41,936 nt of DNA, from the NCBI GenBank assembly GCA_021791495.1, contig JAJYWN010000026.1, positions 1-41,936 of the forward strand, given 5' to 3'. This stretch comes from Bacillota bacterium (GTDB lineage Bacteria > Bacillota > Sulfobacillia > JAJYWN01). Below are positions 33,035 through 40,510 of this stretch, piece by piece; the first letter of the stretch is position 1, and every line of letters starts with the position of its first letter. Position numbers and translations under genes: made by a program. The notes beneath the pieces are model-generated. The model did not search any database and was not told the origin of the DNA. It saw nothing but the letters and a program-made list of their open reading frames with translations.

Positions 33035-33892
33035 ATGACCGTAAGTGAGACCTTCCACCCGTCCATGGACCCGCATCTACCCCGGGCCGCCAGAGTCCTC
33101 GGAAACGTTCCCTTGGTCGAAACCTATCATCTCCTGCAGCTATCCCTGGAGGACGAGGCCCCTCACGAGTGGGTCATGCACCGCCCGGGTCAGTTCGTCA
33201 TGGCCAGCGCTATCGGGGTCGGGGAGGCCCCTTTCACCATTGCCTCTTCACCAACCCGGAGCCGCCCCTTGGAACTGGTGGTCCACGCCGTGGGACCGGT
33301 TACCCAGGCGCTGTGCGCATCGAAAGAAAACACCTTGGTCGGGTTACGGGGCCCCTTCGGCAACGGATACCCCGTCGAAACCCTGGTTGGAGCCGACCTC
33401 CTTGTCTTGACGCAGAATCCGGGATCCTCCTTTGCCCGCTCCCTCCTCTGGTATGCCCTGGACCGCCGCCAGAGCTTCGGCACGCTCAGCCTTATATACG
33501 AAACACCGGACCCATCCAGGGTAGTGCTGGCCCGCGATCTGTCGGCCTGGGTGGTGCGGCGGGACCTGACCACCGTGGTCACGACGTTGGGAAACAGCGC
33601 TCCGGACTGGCCTTACAGCCGCGGGGCGGCAGCGGACCACCTCCGCAAACTGGACATCGTTCCAAAGAACACCTACGTCGCGCTTTGTGGTACGGCCGCG
33701 TTCTATCGGGAGAACGGCCACGCTTTGGTGGCCATGGGCTTCTCAAGAGGCCGCATTCTGATCGCCTTGGCCCGACGGATGCGCTGCGGGACGGGCGTGT
33801 GCGGCCACTGCAAGGTGGGCAGTAAGAACGTCTGCCTGGACGGCCCGGTCTTCACATACTGGGACGCCAGCAACCTGCCGGAGGTGATGTAG
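33035..33892 (+). CDS. hydG: sulfhydrogenase-type hydrogenase subunit gamma (FAD/NAD(P)-binding)
   Basis: A 285-aa flavin reductase-like subunit that exchanges electrons with NAD(P)H. FAD-binding elements are RPGQFVMAS and APFTIASSPT (about 48-75). GLRGPFGNGYPVE precedes the nucleotide domain, where the usual Gly-rich motif is weakened (LLVLTQNPGSSFARSLL). The C-terminal [2Fe-2S] site is CGTGVCGHCKVG plus a following Cys, as in PyrK-type proteins. ATG 33035 follows GGAAGGAG about 11 nt upstream, and the gene begins 5 nt after hydB. The 'hydG' label follows sulfhydrogenase usage and is unrelated to the FeFe maturase HydG. Confidence 0.88.
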   Translation: MTVSETFHPSMDPHLPRAARVLGNVPLVETYHLLQLSLEDEAPHEWVMHRPGQFVMASAIGVGEAPFTIASSPTRSRPLELVVHAVGPVTQALCASKENTLVGLRGPFGNGYPVETLVGADLLVLTQNPGSSFARSLLWYALDRRQSFGTLSLIYETPDPSRVVLARDLSAWVVRRDLTTVVTTLGNSAPDWPYSRGAAADHLRKLDIVPKNTYVALCGTAAFYRENGHALVAMGFSRGRILIALARRMRCGTGVCGHCKVGSKNVCLDGPVFTYWDASNLPEVM

Positions 33893-34651
33893 GTGGCTGA
33901 CGCCGCGACCGATCTTCACCGCGCCCGGTTGACCACCGCCGCCTATCGGCTGACGGGTTGCGGCGGGGATTTTGCCGTCTTCGACGAGACCGACGAGACC
34001 CTGTCGGAAGCCTCGGAGGAAATCGACCTTGTCTATCGTGACGGCCTCACGGCGCCGGCGCCGCCGCCCTACCCCCAGGTCCAGTTGGCCCTGGTCGAAG
34101 GGGCGGTGGTTTCCCGCGAAGACGAGCGCCATTTGCGCGCCATACGGGAGTCGGCGCGGACCGTCGTGGCTCTCGGCACCTGCGCGGTGTGGGGGGGATT
34201 GCCGGCCTCCAAAGATACCTGGGGTGGGAAAGTTCGGCGCGCCGTCCCGTTGCGCCAGGTCGTGCCGGTCGACTACTCCCTGCCCGGATGCCCGGTGACC
34301 ATGCCCCAGTTTGCGGGCCTGCTGACCAGTGTGCTGCGGGGTCGGCCGCTGGCGTTGCCGCTCTATCCGGTGTGTTTCGAGTGCCGCCTGGCCGAAAACC
34401 CCTGCCTCTGGAAGACCGCACCGTCGGCGTGCCTGGGACCGGTCACCGCCGCGGGCTGCACCGCCAATTGCCCATCTTTGGGAGTTCCTTGCTACGGCTG
34501 CCACGGCCCCGCGCCGGAGGCCAACTTCGAGTCGTACCTATCGCTGTTGCGCCGCAAGGGGTACACCGCCGAGGAAGCAGTCACGGTGCTGCGGACCTTC
34601 GGTTCCAACCTTCCCGTTCGCCTAACCGAATCGGGAGAGGAGGGTGAGTAG
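33893..34651 (+). CDS. hydD: sulfhydrogenase-type hydrogenase small subunit delta with Cys-to-Asp change at the proximal cluster
   Basis: A 252-aa NiFe-hydrogenase small-subunit homologue with three predicted [4Fe-4S] clusters. Most ligands are present: GTCAVWGG, LPGCPVT, CFECRLAENPC and GCTANCPSLGVPCYGC. The N-terminal proximal-cluster motif, normally CxxC (CYGC in the Pyrococcus enzyme), reads TGCGGDF: Cys23 is kept but the second Cys is Asp26 (codon GAT, 33968-33970). An aspartate ligand is possible, as in Pyrococcus ferredoxin, or the cluster may be [3Fe-4S] or absent. The GTG start directly abuts the gamma-subunit stop. The paralogous small subunit at 40997 keeps the normal motif. Confidence 0.87.
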   Translation: MADAATDLHRARLTTAAYRLTGCGGDFAVFDETDETLSEASEEIDLVYRDGLTAPAPPPYPQVQLALVEGAVVSREDERHLRAIRESARTVVALGTCAVWGGLPASKDTWGGKVRRAVPLRQVVPVDYSLPGCPVTMPQFAGLLTSVLRGRPLALPLYPVCFECRLAENPCLWKTAPSACLGPVTAAGCTANCPSLGVPCYGCHGPAPEANFESYLSLLRRKGYTAEEAVTVLRTFGSNLPVRLTESGEEGE

Positions 34652-34653
34652 AG

Positions 34654-35928
34654 GTGGCCACGCGTAGGCTCACCATCATGCCCGTGGCCAGAATTCATGG
34701 ACATGGGGGCCTTGAAGTTACCTCCAGCGGTAGCGGCGCCACCGCCGCCCTAATGGTGGACGAAATTCCCCGCTATTTCGAGGAGATTCTCGTCGGTCGA
34801 CATGTGGCCGAAGTGCCGGCGCTGGTATCTAGGCTTTGCAGGCGCTGCGGCGGGGGGCACCGGCTGGCGGCGGCCTTGGCCCTCGAGGACGCCCTGGGCG
34901 TCAAAGTGAGCCGCCAGACCAAACTCCTGCGCGAGCTTTACCTTCACGGCCTCTTCCTCGAGTCCCACATCCACCACTTCTTCTACATGGCGCTCCCGGA
35001 CTTCTATGGGGCCCTGGGAGTGGCGGAACTAAGGCGGGAATGCCCCCAGGAGATGGATGTGGCCGATAACATCATCGCCCTGGGCCGCCGCATTCAGAGA
35101 TTCGTCGGGGGACGTCGGGTCCACCCCGTGTCGATGGTGGTGGGAGGATTCGCTTCCCTCGGAACCTCGGAAGACCTGGTAAAGATCGGCTGGGCCGTGC
35201 AGCGCCACCTCCGCGACGCCGAAGGTCTGGTCCGGTTCGCCGGCGAACTGCGGACGCCTCCCTTCCTGGCGCGCCCCGTCGTCCAGCGGGCCATCCGGCC
35301 GAAGGGCAAGACCTACGGACACCTCGGTAAGACGGTGGTCACCCAACCCGGCGGCACCGCCGCCCTGGAAGCGGAGGTCAATACGATGCGGGAAGTCCCG
35401 GTCTCTTACTCGATGGCCTCGCACTTTCTAGCCGGCGGTGAACCGTGCCTGGTGGGTCCGGCGGCCAGGGTGAACCTGGGCCACGACCGCCTGACCACCC
35501 GGGCCCGCGAGGCCCTACGGAAAGCCGGGCGACAGCTTCCCTGCACCGACCCATTCTTCCAGCATGTGGCCCGCCTGGTGGAGATCGTTTTCTCCTTCGA
35601 ACGGATGATGTGGGTAAACGAACAACTCCTCCACGAAGGGCTCCAGCCGGAACCGGGGCCGGTGATCCAGCCCTCCGGACGCCGCCGCGGTGTGGGGGCT
35701 GTGGAGCTGCCCCAGGGTACTTGCTACCACGATTACGAGGTCGACGGTGGAGGGCACGTGACGCGGGCCCGGATTTATCCTCCGACCGCTCAGGTCCTCC
35801 CGCAGATGGAGCGAGACCTGACGGCCCTGGCCACAGCCATGTCCGACGTCCCTGAGGCCGAATTGCGCTTGTCCTTGGAAATGCTGGTCCGCTCTTATGA
35901 TCCGTGCTTTATCTGCGCGGCCCGCTGA
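34654..35928 (+). CDS. hydA: NiFe hydrogenase large subunit alpha (group 3b-like, divergent active site)
   Basis: A 424-aa NiFe large-subunit homologue. The Ni-binding cysteines are present: L1 is SRLCRRCGGGH (Cys62, Cys65, His69) and L2 is SYDPCFICAAR (Cys418, Cys421). Several second-sphere residues differ from hydrogenases such as Pyrococcus sulfhydrogenase. The gating Glu in ARVEG is His15 (ARIHG). The active-site Arg in EAPRG is Gln354 (ELPQG). CRRC replaces CSFC or CGxC. The protein stops at Arg424, the residue after which maturation proteases normally cut, so it has no C-terminal extension. The GTG start follows GGAGAGGAGGGTGAG and lies 2 nt after delta. Identity as a NiFe-family protein is secure; H2 activity is doubtful or altered. 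Confidence 0.87.
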   Translation: MATRRLTIMPVARIHGHGGLEVTSSGSGATAALMVDEIPRYFEEILVGRHVAEVPALVSRLCRRCGGGHRLAAALALEDALGVKVSRQTKLLRELYLHGLFLESHIHHFFYMALPDFYGALGVAELRRECPQEMDVADNIIALGRRIQRFVGGRRVHPVSMVVGGFASLGTSEDLVKIGWAVQRHLRDAEGLVRFAGELRTPPFLARPVVQRAIRPKGKTYGHLGKTVVTQPGGTAALEAEVNTMREVPVSYSMASHFLAGGEPCLVGPAARVNLGHDRLTTRAREALRKAGRQLPCTDPFFQHVARLVEIVFSFERMMWVNEQLLHEGLQPEPGPVIQPSGRRRGVGAVELPQGTCYHDYEVDGGGHVTRARIYPPTAQVLPQMERDLTALATAMSDVPEAELRLSLEMLVRSYDPCFICAAR

Positions 35929-35965
35929 CAAAGGTCGCCCGGAGCCGCTGAAGGGAGCAGTCTCC

Positions 35966-36682
35966 TTGTCTCACATCCTGGTTCTGGGCCTGGGCAACAC
36001 TCTTCTTTCCGATGACGGGGCAGGCATCCGCGTGCTGGAAGCCATCGAGGCCGCTATGGGAGCGGCCGGCGCTGTTCCCGCGCGGGCAGGGTTCTTCGCC
36101 GCGGACACACCCTGGACCAGCGAATCCCGATGGAACTGGGGCGGGCACGACCTTCGGCTGGTTTCGGCCTCCGTGGGTGGTTTCGCCTTCATTGACTATC
36201 TAACCGGCGCCGACGCGGCGCTGATCATCGACGCCGTGCCGGCCGCCTGGGTGGCGCGCGCTTTCCAGCCGCCGGCAAGGCCGGGAGAGGGGGGCGGCGG
36301 ACGCGGTGCCGCCGATGTCGACGGCGCCCCCGGCGCCACTAATCGCGTGGAGCCCGCCCGCGACCCGGGCGACATCGCCCTCACCGGCCTGAACACTTTT
36401 CCGCCCTCGGCCCGCCTGGCCTCCGGTCACGAGATGAACCTGGCCACCGCCGTGGCCTACGCCCGCCGGCTCGGCCTCCCCATGCCGTCCCGCGTCCAGG
36501 TGCTGGGGATCTTGGCTGCCGACGTGGAGACTTTTTCCGAGGAATGCACCCCGGCCGTGACCGCCGCCATCCCCAAGGCGGCAGCGGCGGCCCTCGACAT
36601 CCTCCGTCGCTGGTGCCGTTCTTCAACAACGGGTGAAGGGTGCGACACATTCGAAAACAGCTGCACCGACCACGGTCATTGA
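35966..36682 (+). CDS. hydrogenase maturation protease
   Basis: A 238-aa protein of the HycI/HybD (M52) family, which removes the C-terminal tail of NiFe large subunits after nickel insertion. The metal-site regions are visible: GLGNTLLSDDGAG (residues 7-19, Asp where Glu16 is usual), LIIDAVPAA (Asp62 equivalent) and SGHEMNL (His93 equivalent). A Gly/Ala/Asp-rich insert of about 35 residues (about 100-135) interrupts the fold and is not typical; normal members are about 160-180 aa. TTG 35966 is chosen because AAGGGAG lies 8 nt upstream and the protein then opens with SHILVLGLGNT. The large subunit just upstream has no tail to cut, so its substrate may be the MvhA-type subunit expected beyond the window. 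Confidence 0.85.
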   Translation: MSHILVLGLGNTLLSDDGAGIRVLEAIEAAMGAAGAVPARAGFFAADTPWTSESRWNWGGHDLRLVSASVGGFAFIDYLTGADAALIIDAVPAAWVARAFQPPARPGEGGGGRGAADVDGAPGATNRVEPARDPGDIALTGLNTFPPSARLASGHEMNLATAVAYARRLGLPMPSRVQVLGILAADVETFSEECTPAVTAAIPKAAAAALDILRRWCRSSTTGEGCDTFENSCTDHGH

Positions 36683-36691
36683 CCATTCGGA

Positions 36692-36720
36692 TTGATTTGG
36701 CACAGCCCCCATGATAAGAT
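36692..36720 (+). promoter_or_regulatory. candidate promoter of the hdr/mvh operon
   Basis: TTGATT (36692-36697), a 17-bp spacer and TAAGAT (36715-36720). An alternative is TTCACA (36769-36774, inside the Rex operator) with TACACT (36790-36795) at a short 15-bp spacing. Only an experiment can choose between them. Confidence 0.45.
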
Positions 36721-36757
36721 AAGGCCAGGCCAAAGGCCCTTTTTCTTTGCTGTAGAT

Positions 36758-36775
36758 TGTGAACAGATTCACAAG
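36758..36775 (+). promoter_or_regulatory. Rex operator, perfect consensus
   Basis: TTGTGAACAGATTCACAA is an exact match to the Rex consensus TTGTGAA-N4-TTCACAA. It lies 180 nt upstream of hdrC in an AT-rich leader and overlaps a possible -35 box (TTCACA). Rex leaves its site when NADH/NAD+ rises, so it would derepress this operon under reducing conditions (family knowledge). Confidence 0.8.
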
Positions 36776-36954
36776 TTTTGTGCGCCTTGTACACTAAGAG
36801 GACAAAGAGTGGCAAATGCATCACCGTGTCACACAATTCAGGGAAAGGACTGCCGACTCAAGGGGCGGGCCGCAGGTGTGATGGGAAGAGGTGAAAAGCG
36901 GGCGGAACCTTCGGCATCATGGATAGCAGGTATCTTGGCATGGGGAGGGATCAT

Positions 36955-37665
36955 ATGGAACCCAATTTGCAGGTCCTGAGGGAGGGAGACCTGGACCACG
37001 GCTTTGCCGGGTTGGTCCGTTCCTACCCCGGCGCCGGCAAGATTCTGGGGTGCATCCAGTGCGGCACGTGCACGGGTTCGTGCCAACTGGCACAAGACAT
37101 GGATTACACGCCGCGCCGGATTATCGAAATGGTGCGGGCAGGGCTTAAGGACGAAGTGCTGTCCAGTAAAGCCATCTGGTACTGCGCCTCTTGCTATAGC
37201 TGCACTGTCCGTTGCCCGAAAGACATCAAGGTGACCGAAGTGATGTACGCCTTGCGCGCTCTCTCCTTGCGCCGGCGCCGCTCCCGGTCCGTTGGGCTCA
37301 GCCCTGTTTTCTACTCCACCTTCTCCCGCCTGGTGAACACGCTGGGGAAAATGTACGAAGCCGGCCTCATTGTGCTGGTGGCGCTACGCTCGAACCCCTT
37401 CCGCCTGGTGAAGCTCGCGCCCGTCGGCGGGCGGATGTTCTTCCAAGGGAAGCTCGGACTTCTTCCCAAACGGGTGGCGGGCCGGGCGGAGATCCAGAAG
37501 ATGCTGGCGAAAACCGCCGCGCTACAGGCCGAAGCCTTGGAGGCGCGGCGGTCGCCGGGGGGCGGTGGCGTTATCGATGCCGCCGGCGACGCCGGCGCCC
37601 ACGACGGCGCCCGCCTCCATGGTCGCGCCATCCCCGGATCGCTCGAAACGGGGGTGCTTCCGTGA
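36955..37665 (+). CDS. hdrC: heterodisulfide reductase subunit C-like protein
   Basis: A 236-aa iron-sulfur protein. Two [4Fe-4S] motifs lie at about 31-95: CIQCGTCTGSCQLAQDMDYTP, followed later by YCASCYSCTVRCPKDI, the HdrC signature. The region after about 100 is basic and hydrophobic in places but has no clear membrane span, consistent with the soluble HdrABC type. The last 40 residues are a Gly/Asp/Ala-rich tail. ATG 36955 has GGGGAGGGA just upstream; ATG 36919 lacks one. The stop overlaps the hdrB start by 4 nt. It should pass electrons between HdrA and HdrB. Confidence 0.9.
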   Translation: MEPNLQVLREGDLDHGFAGLVRSYPGAGKILGCIQCGTCTGSCQLAQDMDYTPRRIIEMVRAGLKDEVLSSKAIWYCASCYSCTVRCPKDIKVTEVMYALRALSLRRRRSRSVGLSPVFYSTFSRLVNTLGKMYEAGLIVLVALRSNPFRLVKLAPVGGRMFFQGKLGLLPKRVAGRAEIQKMLAKTAALQAEALEARRSPGGGGVIDAAGDAGAHDGARLHGRAIPGSLETGVLP

Positions 37666-38549
37666 GATACGCATACTACCCCGGTTGTTCCTTGAAGTCC
37701 TCAGCCTACGACTACGAACGCTCCACCAGGGCGATTTGCCCGGAACTGGGCGTCGAACTGGAAGAGATCCACGACTGGAACTGCTGTGGCGCAACCGCTA
37801 TCCCCAGCGTCGACCCCACAGCCTCCGCGGTCCTGGCGGCGCGGAACCTAGCTCTGGCCGAAGCCACCGATGTTAACGGGGCCGAGGCGGTGACCGTGGC
37901 GGCGGCCTGCAGCTCATGCTACGCCATGCTGACCCGGGCTCTGAATTACTACCGCGAGGATCCGGCCATGCGCGGCCTCATCGGCCAGGCCCTGGCCGCC
38001 GGCGGTCGCACGTTAGCGGGCACGGTCAAAGTGAAGCACCTTCTGGAGATCATCGTGAACGACGTCGGCCTTGAGGCCGTGAAGGCCCTGGTCAGAAAGC
38101 CCCTGTCCGGGCTCAAGGTGGCGCCCTACTACGGTTGCCTGATCGTCCGCCCGAAAGGCGCCTTCGACGACGCCGAGCAGCCCATGGCCCTGGACCGCCT
38201 CCTCGCGGTTCTGGGGGCACAGGTGGTCCCCTTCGAACGGAAGACCAAGTGCTGTGGCGGCGCCCTCATGACCACCAAGGAGAAGTCGGCGCTGCGCCTG
38301 AACGAAGACCTGCTCCACGAGGCGTCGTCCAAGGGGGCGGACGTCATCGCGGTGGTGTGTCCGATGTGCCAGATGAACCTTGACGCTTATCAGTCCAATG
38401 TCAACACCGCCTACGGCACTCACTACCGGATGCCGGTTATGTATTTCACGCAGCTCATGGGGTTGGCTTTCGGGTTGAACGAGCGCCGGCTGGCGGTCGG
38501 CAAGGGGACGGTGTCCCACGCCGCGGTACTGAAAAGGATGGGGGTGTGA
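37662..38549 (+). CDS. hdrB: heterodisulfide reductase subunit B-like protein
   Basis: A 295-aa subunit with two CCG (Cys-rich) domains, which in methanogens hold the paired non-cubane [4Fe-4S] clusters that reduce the CoM-S-S-CoB disulfide. Domain 1 has YYPGCSLKSSAYDYE, WNCCGATA and AACSSCYAML. Domain 2 has YYGCLIVRP, KCCGGALM and VCPMCQMNL. All expected Cys of both motifs appear present. GTG 37662 overlaps hdrC by 4 nt (GTGA). In a bacterium the natural acceptor is unknown and is unlikely to be CoM-S-S-CoB. Confidence 0.92.
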   Translation: MRYAYYPGCSLKSSAYDYERSTRAICPELGVELEEIHDWNCCGATAIPSVDPTASAVLAARNLALAEATDVNGAEAVTVAAACSSCYAMLTRALNYYREDPAMRGLIGQALAAGGRTLAGTVKVKHLLEIIVNDVGLEAVKALVRKPLSGLKVAPYYGCLIVRPKGAFDDAEQPMALDRLLAVLGAQVVPFERKTKCCGGALMTTKEKSALRLNEDLLHEASSKGADVIAVVCPMCQMNLDAYQSNVNTAYGTHYRMPVMYFTQLMGLAFGLNERRLAVGKGTVSHAAVLKRMGV

Positions 38550-38560
38550 GGAGTGTGAGC

Positions 38561-40510
38561 ATGCCGGAGATAAGGGTCGGAGTGTACATTTGCCATTGTG
38601 GCAGCAACATTGCCGACAAGGTCAAGGTGGCTGAGGTCTGCGACTTCGCCGCCACTCTGCCGGGCGTGGCGGTGGCCCGCGACTACCAGTATATGTGCGC
38701 GGACCCGGGGCAGGAACTGATCCGGCGGGACATCCAAGAGCGCGGCGTCAACCGGGTGGTGGTAGCCTCCTGTTCGCCGCGGATGCATGAACCCACCTTC
38801 CGCAAAGTCCTGGAGTCGGTGGGGCTGAATGGCTACTACTTCGAAATGGCCAACATCCGCGAGCATGTGTCGTGGGTGACCGAAGACCCGGTCGCGGCGA
38901 CGCGGAAAGCGAAGGCCCTGGTGGCCGGGGCCGTGGGCCGGGTGGAGCTGCACGAGCCTTTGGAAGAACGGTACACGGTGATGAACAAGACCACCCTGGT
39001 GGTGGGCGGGGGCATCGCCGGCATCGAGGCCGCCTTGAAGATCGCCGCGTCCGGCAATAGCGTCTGGCTGGTGGAGAAGGAACCATCCATCGGTGGCAAC
39101 ATGGCCAAGCTGGACAAGACCTTTCCGACGCTGGACTGCTCGGCCTGCATCCTCACGCCGAAGATGGTGTCGGTGGCGCAGTCGGAGAACATCAAGCTCC
39201 TGACCTACGCCGAGGTCGTGAAGGTCGATGGATGCGTCGGGAACTTCCAGGTGACCATCAAGAAAAAGGCCAGGTCGGTGGACCTTGCCAAGTGTACCGG
39301 GTGCGGCATCTGCACCTCCAAGTGCGTCGTGAAAGTCCCCAGTGAGTTCGACGGCGGTCTTGCGATGCGGAAAGCTATCTATACGCCCTTCCCGCAGGCG
39401 GTGCCGAACAAGCCGGCCATCGACCGGGAGCACTGCCGCCAGTTCGTAGTGGGGAAGTGCGGGGTGTGCCAGAAGCTCTGCCCGGCGGGGGCCGTGGACT
39501 ACGACCAGGTGGACGAGGATGTCACGGAAACTTTCGGGGCCATCATCGTGGCTACCGGTTACCAACAGATGGACCCCTCAGTGGGGCCGCAGTGGGGCTA
39601 CGGACGCCACGAGAACGTCCTGACGGCGCTGCAGTTCGAGCGGCTGGTGAACGCCTCCGGCCCAACGGGTGGCAAAGTTAAGATGAAGAACGGCGAGACG
39701 CCGAAGGCCATCGCCATCCTCCACTGCGTGGGCAGCCGGGACGTGAACTACCATGAGAGCTGCTCCCGGTTCTGCTGCATGTATGGCCTGAAGCTGGCCC
39801 ATCTGGCGAAAGAGAAGATGGGTGGCGAGGTCTATAACTTCTATATCGACCTGCGCTGCTTCGGCAAGGGATATGAGGAGTTCTACAACCGCGTCCTGGA
39901 TGAGGGCGTCCACTTCATCCGCGGCAAGGGTGCCGAGGTGATAACCGACCGCGACGGGCGGCTGGCGGTGAGGGTGGAGGACACCTTGTTAGGCCGGTGG
40001 CGCGAAGTGCCCGTGGACATGGCGGTGCTGAGCGCGGCGGCGGAACCACGCGCGGACGCCGAGCGCGTGGCCCAGGTGTTGGGTATCCAGAGGAGCCGGG
40101 ACGGATTCTTCCTGGAAGCCCATCCGAAGCTGGAGCCCCTGAAGACGGCCACGGATGGGGTGTTCATCGCCGGGTGCTGCCAGGGGCCGAAGGACATTCC
40201 GGACAGTGTGGCCCAAGGCGCGGGCGCGGCGGCTGAGGCGCTGTCCCTGGTGACGGCGGGGAAGGTGAAGATCTCGCCGGTCATCGCCGGCGTCAATGAG
40301 GAGCGCTGTTCGGGCTGCAAGGTCTGCGTGCCGCTCTGTCCCTACACCGCCATCGCCTACGACGAGGAAAAGAAGATCTGCCGCGTCAACGAGGCCGTGT
40401 GCAAGGGGTGCGGCACCTGCGTGGCCTCCTGCCCGTCCGGCGCCCTCAGTGTCAAACACTTCACAAACCAGCAGATCTTCAGGCAAATCGAGGAGGTGGC
40501 GGCGGTATGA
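38561..40510 (+). CDS. hdrA: heterodisulfide reductase subunit A-like flavoprotein
   Basis: A 649-aa FAD-containing bifurcating subunit. The N-terminal domain opens with VGVYICHCGSNIADKV. The FAD Rossmann motif LVVGGGIAGIEAALKIAASG is near 150. DCSACILTPKMVSVA and an inserted ferredoxin-type domain follow (CTGCGICTSKC near 245, then CGVCQKLCPAGAV). The FAD-binding end is GVFIAGCCQGPKDIPDSV, and a C-terminal 2[4Fe-4S] domain has CSGCKVCVPLCPYTAIAY and CKGCGTCVASCPSGAL. The flavin in HdrA splits electron pairs between ferredoxin and the disulfide in methanogens. ATG 38561 has AGGAG 7 nt upstream; GTG 38546 overlaps the previous stop. The full-length form has both ferredoxin domains. Confidence 0.93.
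   Translation: MPEIRVGVYICHCGSNIADKVKVAEVCDFAATLPGVAVARDYQYMCADPGQELIRRDIQERGVNRVVVASCSPRMHEPTFRKVLESVGLNGYYFEMANIREHVSWVTEDPVAATRKAKALVAGAVGRVELHEPLEERYTVMNKTTLVVGGGIAGIEAALKIAASGNSVWLVEKEPSIGGNMAKLDKTFPTLDCSACILTPKMVSVAQSENIKLLTYAEVVKVDGCVGNFQVTIKKKARSVDLAKCTGCGICTSKCVVKVPSEFDGGLAMRKAIYTPFPQAVPNKPAIDREHCRQFVVGKCGVCQKLCPAGAVDYDQVDEDVTETFGAIIVATGYQQMDPSVGPQWGYGRHENVLTALQFERLVNASGPTGGKVKMKNGETPKAIAILHCVGSRDVNYHESCSRFCCMYGLKLAHLAKEKMGGEVYNFYIDLRCFGKGYEEFYNRVLDEGVHFIRGKGAEVITDRDGRLAVRVEDTLLGRWREVPVDMAVLSAAAEPRADAERVAQVLGIQRSRDGFFLEAHPKLEPLKTATDGVFIAGCCQGPKDIPDSVAQGAGAAAEALSLVTAGKVKISPVIAGVNEERCSGCKVCVPLCPYTAIAYDEEKKICRVNEAVCKGCGTCVASCPSGALSVKHFTNQQIFRQIEEVAAV

Noticed and set aside
35926-35928. 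Large-subunit TGA read as selenocysteine or a missed tail
   Set aside because: The residues after TGA (DKGRPEPLKG in the alternative frame reading) do not resemble any hydrogenase C-terminal extension, no hairpin of SECIS type was seen, and the stop falls exactly after the Arg of the cleavage motif.
35897-35965. Upstream extension of the maturation protease into the large-subunit gene
   Set aside because: The TTG at 35966 has a well-placed ribosome site and gives the family-typical N-terminus; the extension is only the overlapping frame of the large subunit.
36723-36749. Terminator between the protease gene and hdrC
   Set aside because: There is a T-rich run (TTTTTCTTT), but the preceding GGCC palindromes give only a 4-bp stem. 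The region also overlaps the candidate hdr promoter.
38423-39565. 380-codon minus-strand frame opposite hdrB/hdrA
   Set aside because: It covers the highly conserved start of hdrA on the other strand and has no recognisable domain.
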